NCBI GenBank assembly: GCA_902780505.1
Contig: CACZFN010000021.1
Coordinates: 1 to 36,768 of the forward strand
Direction: 5' to 3'
Length of the DNA: 36,768 bases
Origin: an uncultured Ruminococcus sp.
GTDB lineage: Bacteria > Bacillota > Clostridia > Oscillospirales > Ruminococcaceae
Every line of letters begins with the position of its first letter. The stretch's first letter is position 1. The notes under the pieces are model-generated. The model was not told where the DNA came from and ran no database searches. It saw only the letters and a list, made by a program, of their open reading frames with translations. The translations under genes were made by a program, and so were the position numbers. This document shows, one piece after another, positions 16,208 to 25,853 of the stretch.

Positions 16208-17230
16208 CTAAAGCTCCTTCGGGCTGAAAATTCCGTTTTCGGTAATGATCTTTGTAATAAGTGTGTGGTCTGTTATATCAAATGCGGGGTTTAAGCACTT
16301 TACACCTTCGGGTGCAGTGGGGGCTTCAAAGAACATCTTCTTTATCTCATCACCCTCACGAAGTTCGATCTTAATATCCCTTCCTGTTTTGCAGGACTTG
16401 TCCACCGTTGAAGTCGGTGCCAGAACATAAAATGGCACCCCGTAGTATTTTGCCGCTATCGCAAGCTGTGACGAGCCTATCTTGTTTGCTGTATCGCCGT
16501 TTGCGGCTATCCTGTCGGCACCTATCATTACAGCATCAACAAGCCCCTGTGACATAACATATGCCGCCATATTGTCACATATAAGCGTAGGTTCAAGCCC
16601 TGCCTGTTTTAGTTCAAACGCCGTAAGCCTTGCCCCCTGCAAAAGCGGGCGGGTTTCATCAACATACGGGTGAAGCTCTATACCCTTTCTTGCTGCGAGC
16701 AAAAGCGGACCTAACCCTGTACCGAGCCTTGATGTCGCAAGCGCCCCTGCATTGCAATGTGTGATAACGCCGTCGCCCGCCTTTAACAGCGAAAGTCCGA
16801 AACCCGCTATCCTCTCACAGGAATCTATATCACTCTGATGTATCTCCTGCGCACGCCTTCTGAGCCTTTCCCGCCGTATTTCAGCAGGCAGTCCGCGGCT
16901 TTCGGAAAGCACTTTCTTCATTTCAAAAAGTGCATAGGAAAGGTTCACCGCAGTCGGCCTTGAGCTGTCAAGATATGCACAAAAGCTTTCAAGCTCACTG
17001 TCAAGTGCAGGATCCGCCGTGTATAAGCTTATCACATACACGCAGTAAGCCGCAAATATCCCTATGCAGGGTGCCCCGCGCACAGCAAGCGTTTTTATCG
17101 CATTATACATATCCTCTGCCTTGTAAACGCTTATATGCTCTGTTTTATGCGGCAAAAGCCGCTGGTCAATATAAACGACCGCCTTTCCGTCAGGGGACAG
17201 CCTTACAGGATCTGTATCAAGATACTCCAT
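16208..17230 (-). CDS. mtnA: S-methyl-5-thioribose-1-phosphate isomerase
   Basis: A 340-residue cytosolic enzyme that converts 5-methylthioribose-1-phosphate to the ribulose-1-phosphate form in methionine salvage. The catalytic Cys159 is in THCNAGALAT and Asp239 is in IGADRIAANGDTANKIG, both as in the family. It has the N-terminal V-R-G-A-P-C-I-G motif. The length is normal, which separates it from the eIF2B-type relatives. No other mtn gene is in the window. It lies between a histidine phosphatase (14 nt upstream) and the degenerate TtcA-like gene. The phosphatase may substitute for a pathway step, but that is a guess. Confidence 0.93.
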   Translation of the reverse strand: MEYLDTDPVRLSPDGKAVVYIDQRLLPHKTEHISVYKAEDMYNAIKTLAVRGAPCIGIFAAYCVYVISLYTADPALDSELESFCAYLDSSRPTAVNLSYALFEMKKVLSESRGLPAEIRRERLRRRAQEIHQSDIDSCERIAGFGLSLLKAGDGVITHCNAGALATSRLGTGLGPLLLAARKGIELHPYVDETRPLLQGARLTAFELKQAGLEPTLICDNMAAYVMSQGLVDAVMIGADRIAANGDTANKIGSSQLAIAAKYYGVPFYVLAPTSTVDKSCKTGRDIKIELREGDEIKKMFFEAPTAPEGVKCLNPAFDITDHTLITKIITENGIFSPKEL

Positions 17231-17244
17231 ACCACATTTTTCCT

Positions 17245-17787
17245 TTAATCCACAATGTATTCACGAAGTTCGCAGTTGCCCATAAAAAAGTGCATAAACT
17301 GCTCTGTTGTCATATCGCAGAAATATGTATGCGCCACCCTGCAAACTCCGCCGTGGCAGACGCAAAGCACATTCTTGCCGCTGTAGGTGTTTATAATATC
17401 GTCGATCGCCGAATATACCCTGTGCGAAAGCTGTAAAAGCGATTCGCCGCCGCCCTTCATTTTCACGCCGAACTCCCGCTTCGCCTGCGAAAAGCCTTCG
17501 GTGGTGCGGTGTTTGTTCTCGTATTCACCATAATCCCACTCGCGCAGGCGTTCATCGGTGATAACGGGTATCAAAAGGAACTCACTCACAGCCTTTGCAG
17601 TGTCCTGTGCACGTTTAAGCGGCGAACACACTATAAGGTCAATATCACCCGCCCGCGCACATTTTTGCGCAAGTTCACCTGCCTGTGCCCTGCCGTTTTC
17701 GGTAAGCTCACAGTCAGTAACGCCGCTTATGCGGTCGCATATATTCATGGTGGTTTCACCGTGGCGGGTAAAGTATATCTTCATCAC
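17245..17787 (-). CDS. Histidine phosphatase (CobC/GpmB-like)
   Basis: A 180-residue phosphoglycerate-mutase-fold phosphatase. The catalytic His9 lies in FTRHGET, the acid in the segment ERLREWDYGEYE (about 79-90), and the second His145 in VCHGGVC. The small size suggests a phosphatase of small metabolites rather than a mutase; alpha-ribazole phosphatase and related activities occur in this group. Its ATG overlaps the stop of the SGNH lipoprotein gene by 4 nt, so the two are coupled. Confidence 0.88.
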   Translation of the reverse strand: MMKIYFTRHGETTMNICDRISGVTDCELTENGRAQAGELAQKCARAGDIDLIVCSPLKRAQDTAKAVSEFLLIPVITDERLREWDYGEYENKHRTTEGFSQAKREFGVKMKGGGESLLQLSHRVYSAIDDIINTYSGKNVLCVCHGGVCRVAHTYFCDMTTEQFMHFFMGNCELREYIVD

Positions 17788-19028
17788 TCTGTCACTCCAA
17801 GCCCGAGCAGCTGGAACGGCTTGTCCTCGTCCCCGCCAAGCATTGAAACAGATATCTTGTATGTATGGGTATCATCGCTCGTAACAAGTGTTGCAGTCTG
17901 AGGGTTGCCCCAGCCGCCTGCGGCATTGGGATCTATCATAATGCTGTCGGTATTGCCGTTTTCATCAGTGTATTCCACCACCGCCGCACCGCTGTTTTTA
18001 GCGACTTCTTTGTATATCACGATAACATTTTTGCCCGTCACAGTAAATTCAAGCGGTGAATTATCCTCCTGCCCGTCACGCTTCCAGCCGTTTGTGAAGG
18101 AAGCCACGTCAGTTCCTCCCTGCTGCCAGCTGCCAAGACTGTCCGCATCAAGCGCATCACTTTCATACATTTTCGCGCCATAGCTGATAAGCAGGTTTTT
18201 AGGCTCGCCTGGCATTTTGTATTCATCACAGGCTATATCTTCAACAGTATCAAAATAATTATCAATCAGCTTTGCCACAAGCTTGTGCCCCTCCGGGTTC
18301 GGGTGGGCTTCGTCGTTTGAAAAGTCCTTCCATTCAAGCCTGTTGTTTTCAAATAAGAACCTGAGCGCATCACAGTATGATATCATGGGGAGGTCATAAT
18401 ACTCACCAAGCTCTTTCATATAATCCTGTGCCGAGTAATCGTCCTTTGTCACTGAAAACAGCAATACAGGCGCTATCCCCTTTTCAAGCAGCGTTCTGAT
18501 TATGCTTTCATAAGCCTCCTGATATGAAAAATCGGTGCCGTCATTTACTGCAAATTCCACAAATACTATGTCAGGCTCACTTTCAAGCAAGTCCCTCTGC
18601 ATACGAAGTATGCCAAGCTTTGACGGTGTTCCGCTTAACCCCGCGTTGCAATAGCCGACATTGTCCTTACTGCCGAATTTTTCGGCAAAATAGCTATGGG
18701 TAAGGTAAGCATAGCACTGATCCGGGTTGACCTTATAGCCGTAGGTTATCGAACCGCCGAGGTAGCCGATAGTTATATCCTCGCCGTTTTTCGCCTTTTC
18801 GATCTTTTCTTTTATAAGGCTTGTGTTGCCATAGCTGACAAGTGCTTTTTCGCACATTGCCTTATCCCACTCCTCATCTGTTTCGGGGAGTTTTTCGGGT
18901 TCTGACGAGCTTTCCTGCACCTCAGAACTCCCGCCCTGCCCGCCTGAACTGTCGCTTTCCCCGCAGGCACAAAGCGCTGTTACACAAAGAATAAACGACG
19001 ATATCACAGCAAGAATTTTCTTTAGCAT
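17784..19028 (-). CDS. SGNH/GDSL-family lipoprotein esterase with C-terminal beta domain
   Basis: A 414-residue lipoprotein: signal peptide with LCAC box (Cys22), a Ser/Gly/Glu linker, then an SGNH hydrolase domain about 65-255. Block I is GGSIT with Ser93, block III V-N-D with Asn162, and block V D-E-A-H with Asp239 and His242, so the catalytic set is complete. The last 150 residues form an extra beta-sandwich. It probably de-esterifies a polysaccharide outside the cell, such as acetylated xylan or a surface glycan. The minus-strand ATG is preceded by AAAGGAG. It is the first gene of the seven-gene run. Confidence 0.85.
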   Translation of the reverse strand: MLKKILAVISSFILCVTALCACGESDSSGGQGGSSEVQESSSEPEKLPETDEEWDKAMCEKALVSYGNTSLIKEKIEKAKNGEDITIGYLGGSITYGYKVNPDQCYAYLTHSYFAEKFGSKDNVGYCNAGLSGTPSKLGILRMQRDLLESEPDIVFVEFAVNDGTDFSYQEAYESIIRTLLEKGIAPVLLFSVTKDDYSAQDYMKELGEYYDLPMISYCDALRFLFENNRLEWKDFSNDEAHPNPEGHKLVAKLIDNYFDTVEDIACDEYKMPGEPKNLLISYGAKMYESDALDADSLGSWQQGGTDVASFTNGWKRDGQEDNSPLEFTVTGKNVIVIYKEVAKNSGAAVVEYTDENGNTDSIMIDPNAAGGWGNPQTATLVTSDDTHTYKISVSMLGGDEDKPFQLLGLGVTE

Positions 19029-19077
19029 TATTAAAACTCCTTTGTATAAAACTTCCTGTATTTCTACATTAATTCTG

Positions 19078-19695
19078 TCAGCGGATAAAATGCGTGCCTA
19101 TCCACGGCTCTCTTTCAGGCTTCCCGAACTTTTCCTTTCCAAGCGCTATAGACTTGATAAGGAACGCCATGTTCTTTGCAAGTTCACGCATTGTCTGCAT
19201 ACCCTCAAGATCCTGCGCTGCTTCGCCCTTTTCACGGCCGTGTACGCTGTTCCAGTAATATGCAGATGCCACGGGCATACCGCTTATGGTAAAGTATTTG
19301 TTAAGTTCGTCAAATGTCGCCGAGCACCCGCCGCGCCTTGCTACTGCCACAGCTGCACCGACTTTCATGCTCTTGTCAAAATGTGTGCTGTAAAACAGCC
19401 TGTCAAGCACCGCCACAAGCGTTGCATTCGCAGACGCATAGTAAACAGGGCTTGCCGCAATAAGGCCGTCTGCCTGCTCAAACTTCGGTGCTATTTCGTT
19501 TACTATATCATCAAAAACGCACTTGCCTGTACCCGCACAGCTGTTGCAGGCCACACACCCGCGAACAGCCTTGCTGCCCACCTTACAGACTTCCGCTTCG
19601 ATACCTTCTTTTTCAAACGTCTTTACAAGCTCTGCTACAGCAAGCTCGGTATTTCCGCCCTTGCGCGGGCTTCCGTCCAGAATCAGCACCTTCAT
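19078..19695 (-). CDS. Flavodoxin-family NAD(P)H:FMN reductase-like protein
   Basis: A 205-residue flavoprotein. The FMN phosphate loop is GSPRKGGNT at 8-16, and the segment ASPVYYASANATL lines the flavin. A cysteine cluster, C-V-A-C-N-S-C followed by C, at about 47-60 is like the cluster-binding or redox-active loop of iron-sulfur flavoproteins. ATG 19695 is chosen because GGGAGG lies 8 nt upstream; an ATG 6 nt earlier is too close and one at 19719 has no site. It is 20 nt downstream of the acyltransferase gene, so the two probably form an operon. Confidence 0.88.
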   Translation of the reverse strand: MKVLILDGSPRKGGNTELAVAELVKTFEKEGIEAEVCKVGSKAVRGCVACNSCAGTGKCVFDDIVNEIAPKFEQADGLIAASPVYYASANATLVAVLDRLFYSTHFDKSMKVGAAVAVARRGGCSATFDELNKYFTISGMPVASAYYWNSVHGREKGEAAQDLEGMQTMRELAKNMAFLIKSIALGKEKFGKPEREPWIGTHFIR

Positions 19696-19715
19696 GTTCA
19701 TTACCTCCCAGAATA

Positions 19716-20816
19716 TCACGCATTCTTTTTAGTCATGGTTTTCTTTATTGCAGCGCCTATAAGCATTACCGCCGTTGTTATCACAACCATAAGTGCCGTT
19801 GCTATAAGCGACTGCTCTGTACCGCTTCTATCCTCAAAGCAGGCGAGGGTGAAGTTTATAGCCGCCACCTGTGACAGATATATCGGCAGCGAGAGCTTTC
19901 CGAGAAAATAGCAAAGCCCGTTGTTGAATTTATCACTCCCGTAAGAAACGCCCGAAAATGCGATAGCTACCATAAGGAATATCGCTGCAAGTGCATACGG
20001 CTCAAGGTCAAGGTCAAAAGTGAACAGCACATATGCCGTAGTGCCCATAAAGCAGGCAGCTTCAAGCAGTGTCAGCTTCATTCGTGAGCTGCGGGACGTT
20101 TTATTTTCGCTTAAATACCTTGAAACTTCAAAAGCTGTTGTGCCGAGTGCGACCTCCGAAACTGCCCTTAGAAGCGGCTTGAAGAAATGCCCCGTCCACA
20201 CCCATACGCCCGAAAGCGACGAATAGTTATACATCAAATATCCTATGATAAAAAGAGAAAAAAGCGGGGCAATATACCTTGTAAAGCTTTCATAGTATTT
20301 TACAAGCAGCGGATAGATGACCGCCATTGCAACAAGCATAGCGGAGATATACCATTCAACATGGTTAGGCATTATAAGCCTGTAGCCGGATATCTGTATA
20401 AGGAAAAAGGACGGCACGCTGCATACTGCCTTTATAAATGCATCATATGCCGAAAAGCGGTTAAGCGCCACATACGATATATATGCAAGGACAAATGCAG
20501 GTATTCGCTGCGGCAGCATTGCCATAAACTTACGTTTCAAAAACACAAGCCCCTCGCCGGGGACAAACTGCCCCGCAGTTTCAGGGGAACGCTTACGCTT
20601 TTTATAAACGCTGCTTGCCATAAGCCAGCCCGAAGTCACAAAGAAAAACTCCACGCCAATTGCCCCATGCGGAAAAAGCGCAAAGTCAATAGGTTCGCCC
20701 CATGTTTCAGGCAGTGAGAAAAAATACTTATCATAGTGAAAAAACAATACATACAGGCAGAATATAAAACGGTAAAGTTCGATTTTTCCGTTCTTGCCGC
20801 CGGCAGAAGAAGACAT
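19716..20816 (-). CDS. Acyltransferase 3 family membrane protein
   Basis: A 366-residue integral membrane protein with about ten helices and the acyltransferase-3 pattern: ELYRFIFCLYVLFFHYDKYFF near the start, with the His typical of O-acetyltransferases such as OatA and exopolysaccharide acetylases, then EFFFVTSGWLMA. It probably moves acetyl groups to a surface glycan or lipid. No SGNH domain is fused. The ATG has AAGGAG 8 nt upstream, and a perfect promoter lies at 20870-20898. Confidence 0.88.
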   Translation of the reverse strand: MSSSAGGKNGKIELYRFIFCLYVLFFHYDKYFFSLPETWGEPIDFALFPHGAIGVEFFFVTSGWLMASSVYKKRKRSPETAGQFVPGEGLVFLKRKFMAMLPQRIPAFVLAYISYVALNRFSAYDAFIKAVCSVPSFFLIQISGYRLIMPNHVEWYISAMLVAMAVIYPLLVKYYESFTRYIAPLFSLFIIGYLMYNYSSLSGVWVWTGHFFKPLLRAVSEVALGTTAFEVSRYLSENKTSRSSRMKLTLLEAACFMGTTAYVLFTFDLDLEPYALAAIFLMVAIAFSGVSYGSDKFNNGLCYFLGKLSLPIYLSQVAAINFTLACFEDRSGTEQSLIATALMVVITTAVMLIGAAIKKTMTKKNA

Positions 20817-20869
20817 ACCAAAAACTCCTTATTCTATATTTATACTAAAAAACTGCACACATATAGTTT

Positions 20870-20898
20870 ATTATACCATTATTTCAATATGATGTCAA
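20870..20898 (-). promoter_or_regulatory. Perfect sigma-A promoter for the acyltransferase gene
   Basis: On the minus strand, TTGACA (20893-20898), 17-bp spacer, TATAAT (20870-20875), with TGG giving an extended -10. Confidence 0.85.
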
Positions 20899-20981
20899 AT
20901 AAACGGCCGAAAAACCTTGAATGTCACTGTCAGGCGGCCTGAAAGTTTACATATTATTTACATTTTCCCCGCTTCAAAGGC

Positions 20982-21013
20982 AAAAAAACTCCCCCCGCAC
21001 TATGCGGAGGGAG
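20982..21013 (-). terminator. Terminator of the UgpC-like ATPase gene
   Basis: An 11-bp stem with one mismatch (20989-20999 with 21003-21013), a 3-nt loop, and on the minus strand a run of seven T. It lies about 20 nt past the stop codon. Confidence 0.9.
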
Positions 21014-21035
21014 CCGATGTACATAAAAGTTATTA

Positions 21036-22184
21036 TCAGTTGATAACAGTCTTTTCAGTTTCCTTATCGAAGATGTGGATCTTGTTAGCTTCGATAACGA
21101 CCTGGATCTCATCCTGAGGACGAGCTGTGGAACGGGGAGCAACCCTTGCTGTAAGCGGGATACCCTCGCAGGTGAGGTAGAGGTATGTTTCTGCACCCAT
21201 CATTTCTGTTACTTCAACTGTAGCGTTGATAACACCTGTTGTTGCGGAAGCAATGACCATATCTTCATCAGATATAGCCTCAGGTCTTACACCGAGGATA
21301 ACTTCCTGATCTACGAGTTCTTCGAGAGCTTCACGGTTTGTAGCGACCTTGCTCTCAGGGATCTCAACAGTATACTTAACGCCCTGCTGTGTCTTTGTAT
21401 CTTCAGAGCCGAACTCAACAAGGAAGCTGTCGCCTGCCTTCAGGAGTTTAGCATCAATGAAGTTCATCTGAGGTGAGCCGATGAAGCCTGCAACGAACTG
21501 GTTTACAGGGCTGTTGTAAAGGTTTGTAGGTGTATCTATCTGCTGGATATAACCATCCTTCATAACAACGATCCTGTCGCCCATGGTCATAGCTTCTGTC
21601 TGGTCATGTGTAACGTAGATAAATGTTGTACCGAGTTTCTTATGGAGCTTGGAGATCTCGGTTCTCATCTGTGCCCTCAGTTTAGCATCGAGGTTTGAAA
21701 GAGGCTCGTCAAGTAAGAATACCTGAGGCTCACGAACTATAGCACGTCCAAGAGCAACACGCTGTCTCTGACCGCCGGAGAGAGCCTTCGGCTTTCTGTC
21801 GAGCAGGTGAGCGATATCGAGGATCCTTGCAGCTTCCTCAACCTTTCTTGCGATCTCGTCCTTCGGGACCTTTCTGAGTTTAAGGCCGAATGCCATGTTC
21901 TCGAATACTGTCATGTGAGGATAAAGAGCGTAGTTCTGGAAAACCATCGCGATATCTCTGTCCTTAGGAGCTATATCGTTTACGAGTCTGTCGCCGATAT
22001 AAAGCTCGCCCTCGCTGATCTCCTCAAGACCTGCGATCATACGTAAAGTAGTTGACTTACCGCAGCCTGAAGGGCCTACGAGAATGATGAACTCCTTGTC
22101 CTTGATTTCAATGTTGAAGTCAGAAACGGCAATAACACCGCCTGCGTACTTCTTGTAGATTTCTCTAAGTGATACACTTGCCAT
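21036..22184 (-). CDS. Sugar ABC transporter ATP-binding protein, UgpC/MsmX/MalK type
   Basis: A 382-residue ATPase. Walker [10 protein letters not shown], signature [16 protein letters not shown], Walker [18 protein letters not shown]-loop THDQTEA, and a C-terminal TOBE/OB regulatory domain about 240-370. No permease or binding protein is nearby, as for MsmX of Bacillus subtilis, which serves many sugar importers. It has its own promoter and a strong terminator, so it is a single-gene unit. GGGAGG is 10 nt before the ATG. Confidence 0.92.
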   Translation of the reverse strand: MASVSLREIYKKYAGGVIAVSDFNIEIKDKEFIILVGPSGCGKSTTLRMIAGLEEISEGELYIGDRLVNDIAPKDRDIAMVFQNYALYPHMTVFENMAFGLKLRKVPKDEIARKVEEAARILDIAHLLDRKPKALSGGQRQRVALGRAIVREPQVFLLDEPLSNLDAKLRAQMRTEISKLHKKLGTTFIYVTHDQTEAMTMGDRIVVMKDGYIQQIDTPTNLYNSPVNQFVAGFIGSPQMNFIDAKLLKAGDSFLVEFGSEDTKTQQGVKYTVEIPESKVATNREALEELVDQEVILGVRPEAISDEDMVIASATTGVINATVEVTEMMGAETYLYLTCEGIPLTARVAPRSTARPQDEIQVVIEANKIHIFDKETEKTVIN

Positions 22185-22281
22185 CTAAAAAGGACCTCCC
22201 TATTTTAATTTTTTTTATTTACTAACTTATGAAGACTTCGCCCGACCTGTTCGTGCTCTATCTAATATTAGCTATGTTAAT

Positions 22282-22310
22282 ATCATAACAAATTTTTCAT
22301 ACATAAACAA
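22282..22310 (-). promoter_or_regulatory. Promoter of the UgpC-like ATPase
   Basis: On the minus strand, TTGTTT (22305-22310), 17-bp spacer, TATGAT (22282-22287). It gives a leader of about 90 nt, T-rich with no clear structure. Confidence 0.6.
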
Positions 22311-22398
22311 GAGTTTTTTTTACTAAACTTTATCGTATCTCTTTATAAATATTGACTAAAATTCTACAAGTGATGTAAAATTTTGCCAGTCGGGTTAA

Positions 22399-23106
22399 TC
22401 ATTGTGTCTGTAATCTTTCAACATCTTTGTGCATAATCTCCAAACACTCTCCAAGCGGCAAATTCTCGTCAAGCGGCAGATCTCCGATCTTCACCCGTTT
22501 AAGATATACTACCTTATTTCCGAGTGCCTCAAACATTCTTTTGACCTGATGAAACTTGCCTTCGCGGAGAACCACCCGGCATTCATACCTGCTCTCCCCT
22601 CCCGTAAATACAGCGGGCAGGCATTTTTCACCGCCGTCTATCTCCATACCGCTTTCAAAGCTTTCGGCATAGCTTTCCTCCCACGGCTTTTCAAGGCGCA
22701 CGAAATACGTCTTGGGAACGTGCGATCTGGGCGAAAGTATACGGTGTGCAAGCTGACCGTCATCTGTGAGCAGCACAAACCCCTCCGTATCCTTATCGAG
22801 CCGCCCCGCCGGGAAGAGTCCCTGCCGCCTGTATTTCCCGGGGATAATATCGAGCACTGTAAGGCTCTCCCCCTCCTTAGTCGAGCAGACAACGCCCGCA
22901 GGCTTATTCAGCATAAGGTATAAAAAGCGCCTGTACGCTATCTCCTCCCCGTTCACACTTACGATCGTGTTGTTTTCATCTATCTGCATATCCGCCTTTT
23001 TCACCAAAGTGCCGTCAACGCTCACAAGTCCTTTTTTTATCATTGCCTTCACATCACTTCGTGAAAGGTCTGTCCTTTGTGAAGAAATAAATCTATCAAG
23101 GCGCAT
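22399..23106 (-). CDS. RsuA/RluB-family rRNA pseudouridine synthase
   Basis: A 235-residue enzyme with an N-terminal S4 RNA-binding domain (1-60; LDRFISSQ, then VSVDG) and a pseudouridine synthase domain. The catalytic Asp lies in GRLDKDTEG, and M-L-N-K-P-A-G-V-V-C is the usual domain start. The length fits the RsuA group that modifies 16S rRNA. The 63 nt before it hold no clear terminator, so it is probably co-transcribed with the membrane-protein gene upstream. Confidence 0.93.
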   Translation of the reverse strand: MRLDRFISSQRTDLSRSDVKAMIKKGLVSVDGTLVKKADMQIDENNTIVSVNGEEIAYRRFLYLMLNKPAGVVCSTKEGESLTVLDIIPGKYRRQGLFPAGRLDKDTEGFVLLTDDGQLAHRILSPRSHVPKTYFVRLEKPWEESYAESFESGMEIDGGEKCLPAVFTGGESRYECRVVLREGKFHQVKRMFEALGNKVVYLKRVKIGDLPLDENLPLGECLEIMHKDVERLQTQ

Positions 23107-23169
23107 AAACCCGAACCCCTTCTTGTCATATCGCTTTTTGCCGCCGCTGTTAGCTGTGATGTCCTGCCT

Positions 23170-23940
23170 TTACATATATTTCTTTGCCCTTTGTACCTGT
23201 GCAAGCCTTTCATACTTTTCAAGCTCACCCGCATACATAGTGTTGCGGTCTTTGAGCTTGCTCACATAATCGCCTGATATCTCGGCCATCTCAGCCACAT
23301 TGTCATTTTTGGTTCTGCAGCCCCTGTTTTCAGCGGTCATCATTAATCTCACAACGCCGTTTTTTCCTGTTATCTCACTGCATTTTCCGTCCTCAAAAAG
23401 CCCGAGCATTATCTGTACACATTTAAGTTTCCTGTACTCCTTTGGTATCACACCGATACCGTAATACTTCTCAAGCAGTCCTTCAGTCCGTTCAAGCTGT
23501 ATTTTAAGCTCGTCACAGTTTATATCATTACGGGCATTCCTGATATCTTCAGTAAATCTCCTGTGCGCGGTGAGCGCCCGCCTGTAGTCTTCAAAGTCCT
23601 TCAGGCATTCATGCAGAAGTATTATTATGTTGATTATCCCGAATAAGCTCAGTCCGGGGACGAACATCTGCCTTAAAAGCGGTATGCCCCTTCTGAATGT
23701 CATTGTGGCAAAAGTTATAACAAAGCAGATAACAAGCCACCCTATCATACCGCTTATGTTATCTCTTGAATAGCAGTCAAGAAAGCTTAGTATCCCGTAT
23801 TTTATGCTGTATTCAGGCTCAGGTTCCTTATCTGCATTGTTTTCAAGGGCTTTTAGCAGGGCTTCCCCGTCACTCTTGTCTTTTTCAAGCATAGTTATAG
23901 CTTTAAGATAATCAATTATAAGTCCGGAATAATCCATCAT
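23170..23940 (-). CDS. Hypothetical two-helix membrane protein with cytosolic coiled coil
   Basis: A 256-residue protein. Two adjacent hydrophobic helices lie at about 65-85 and 92-112, followed by a charged helical region 113-256 likely to form a coiled coil. The segment YYGIGVIPKEYRKLKC resembles a motif I associate with uncharacterised Clostridia membrane proteins, but I cannot name the family. No enzyme motif is visible. It precedes the pseudouridine synthase gene on the same strand. Confidence 0.7.
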   Translation of the reverse strand: MMDYSGLIIDYLKAITMLEKDKSDGEALLKALENNADKEPEPEYSIKYGILSFLDCYSRDNISGMIGWLVICFVITFATMTFRRGIPLLRQMFVPGLSLFGIINIIILLHECLKDFEDYRRALTAHRRFTEDIRNARNDINCDELKIQLERTEGLLEKYYGIGVIPKEYRKLKCVQIMLGLFEDGKCSEITGKNGVVRLMMTAENRGCRTKNDNVAEMAEISGDYVSKLKDRNTMYAGELEKYERLAQVQRAKKYM

Positions 23941-24000
23941 AGCCTTGTCCCTCGGTAATCGTTTCTAAGGCTATTCTACCACAAACACAAATAAATTTCA

Positions 24001-24034
24001 AGAGGGCGGCCGATCTTTGCGATCAGCCGCCCTT
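24001..24034 (-). terminator. Probable terminator of the PBP gene
   Basis: Stem GGGCGGC/GCCGCCC with inner GATC/GATC and one mismatch (24004-24015 with 24021-24032), loop TTTGC. On the minus strand the tail CTCTTGAAATTT is only moderately T-rich. Confidence 0.6.
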
Positions 24035-24036
24035 CT

Positions 24037-25833
24037 TTATCGTATATCCTTTAGCAGCGCCCTCACCAGCGTATAAGCGCTTTCGCTGTCTTCAAGCATT
24101 ACCGCAAACGCCACCTGCGGCTCATCTGCGGGGTAGAAACCTATCACAGCGCTGTTGTAGCCGTGACCGTTTTCGGGTGTGCCCGTCTTTATCGCCGCCT
24201 GATGTTCAAGCCCTTTCAGGCTGTATTCGCCCCATATGTTATCAGCCGCCATTACCATGCCCTCGGTGACAGCCTCAAAGTCTTCGGCGTTTTCAAACAC
24301 CTGCCTGCTTTCCCTCTTTCTGTCTGCAAGCAGCCCGAGTGTATTCAGCCTGCCCCTGTTCGCGATGATCTGCGCCCACTGCACCATTTGCAGCGGCGTA
24401 ACGGCATTTTCAGACTGTCCTATAGCAGACTGTACCACAAGCCCCTCGCCGTATACCATCCCAAGCGCTTCAATACTTTCCTTTGTCACTACCCTGCCGC
24501 CTGCATTATCAAGCTCTATGCCGACTTCACTGCCAAGCCCGAAATCACTTTGGTACTTTGCAAGCTTCTCCCCGCCGAGCATACCCGCACATTTATAGAA
24601 AAACACATTGCAGCTGTCCCTTAATGCACAAGCAACGTCCTCAAAGCCGTGATATCCAAGACAGCTGAATGTCGTGTCACCAAGCGGAAAGTATCTGCCG
24701 CACCATAAAAAAGTATCCCTGTTTATCTTTTTATCATCAAGTGCAGCGTATGCTGTGATAGTTTTCATTGCCGATCCGGGGCGGTAAAGCCCGAAGCGTG
24801 ACCTGTCAAATAACGGCGCTGTATCATCAAGAGAAAGTGCTTCATACTCCTCACCCGCCCTGTTCAGATCAAAAAACGGCGCCGAAGCCAACGCCAGTAT
24901 ATCTCCGCTTTTGGTATCGCATACCACGACAGAGCCTGCTGTGCATCTGCCGTCATTTATGGCATCTGCAAGAAGAAGCTGCGCGCTTTGCTGAATGTCC
25001 TTGTCTATTGTCAGTGTGATGTCTTTGCCGTTTTCGGCAGGGGTGACGTCACGGCTTTTTAAGGCAATGCTTCCGCTTAAAACCTCAAAGCCCGATACAG
25101 TCCTGCCGTTTCTGCCGCGAAGCTGCCTGTCAAAAACGCCCTCTATGCCGTCACCGGCTGAGATCAGCCCTATCATGTGCGGACAAAGCGTCATGCCGTC
25201 GTATTCGGGATAGTATCGCTCGTAATTTGTTTCAATATATATAAACGGGGCTTTCTGTGCAAGAGCTGATGCCGTCCTGCAAAGCTCGCCGCCCGCATTC
25301 TCGAATAAAGTGTATCTTTCCCCGCCCGACGCAAGCGAAAGATACCTTACGGCAGCTACCTCAAATGCGTTATCAAGATCATCACCAATACCGAAGATGT
25401 CATAAAGCCTTTCAATGATATCACTGTCAGAAACGCCGCTTTCAAGCCCCGCTGCCGATAATAAGCTTTGCCTCTTGCTCAGGTCTTTTACGGCAAGTGT
25501 CTTCTTATCTATCGGGAAAGCCGAAATGTCAGGGGCAGTGCCTTCCTCTGCGGCTTTTGACAAAAGCTTTGATATAGCCCTGTTTACATCATTGTCAGAG
25601 TAGAACAGCGAGGGCAAAAGACCGATACTCCTCACCTCCCTGCAAGAAGAAAGCGGCAGACCGTTTCTGTCAAGGATATTGCCCCTGCGGGCATAGACGG
25701 GCGTTGAAACGGATATAAGAGCATCATCGTTCCTGACCGCCCCGAGAGCCTGATACCCGCCTATAAACGGATATATGCAAAGAATTGCAGATGCAATAAA
25801 GCGTGATGTATGGATACGTGAAACAGAAAGCAT
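24037..25833 (-). CDS. Class B penicillin-binding protein (transpeptidase)
   Basis: A 598-residue monofunctional transpeptidase that cross-links peptidoglycan. It has an N-terminal membrane anchor (about 10-30), a PBP-dimer-like domain, and a catalytic domain with all three motifs: Ser354 in SAMK, Ser407 in SCN and K549 in KTG. ATG 25833 is chosen because AAGGAG lies 9 nt upstream; an ATG at 25881 has no site. It resembles PBP2/MrdA or SpoVD-like enzymes. The minD-mgsA pair lies 0.9 kb away on the other strand. In many clostridia a PBP2, min genes, rodA and mgsA form one cluster, so this could be a rearranged remnant. Confidence 0.92.
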   Translation of the reverse strand: MLSVSRIHTSRFIASAILCIYPFIGGYQALGAVRNDDALISVSTPVYARRGNILDRNGLPLSSCREVRSIGLLPSLFYSDNDVNRAISKLLSKAAEEGTAPDISAFPIDKKTLAVKDLSKRQSLLSAAGLESGVSDSDIIERLYDIFGIGDDLDNAFEVAAVRYLSLASGGERYTLFENAGGELCRTASALAQKAPFIYIETNYERYYPEYDGMTLCPHMIGLISAGDGIEGVFDRQLRGRNGRTVSGFEVLSGSIALKSRDVTPAENGKDITLTIDKDIQQSAQLLLADAINDGRCTAGSVVVCDTKSGDILALASAPFFDLNRAGEEYEALSLDDTAPLFDRSRFGLYRPGSAMKTITAYAALDDKKINRDTFLWCGRYFPLGDTTFSCLGYHGFEDVACALRDSCNVFFYKCAGMLGGEKLAKYQSDFGLGSEVGIELDNAGGRVVTKESIEALGMVYGEGLVVQSAIGQSENAVTPLQMVQWAQIIANRGRLNTLGLLADRKRESRQVFENAEDFEAVTEGMVMAADNIWGEYSLKGLEHQAAIKTGTPENGHGYNSAVIGFYPADEPQVAFAVMLEDSESAYTLVRALLKDIR

Positions 25834-25853
25834 AGAAAACAACTCCTTATAAG

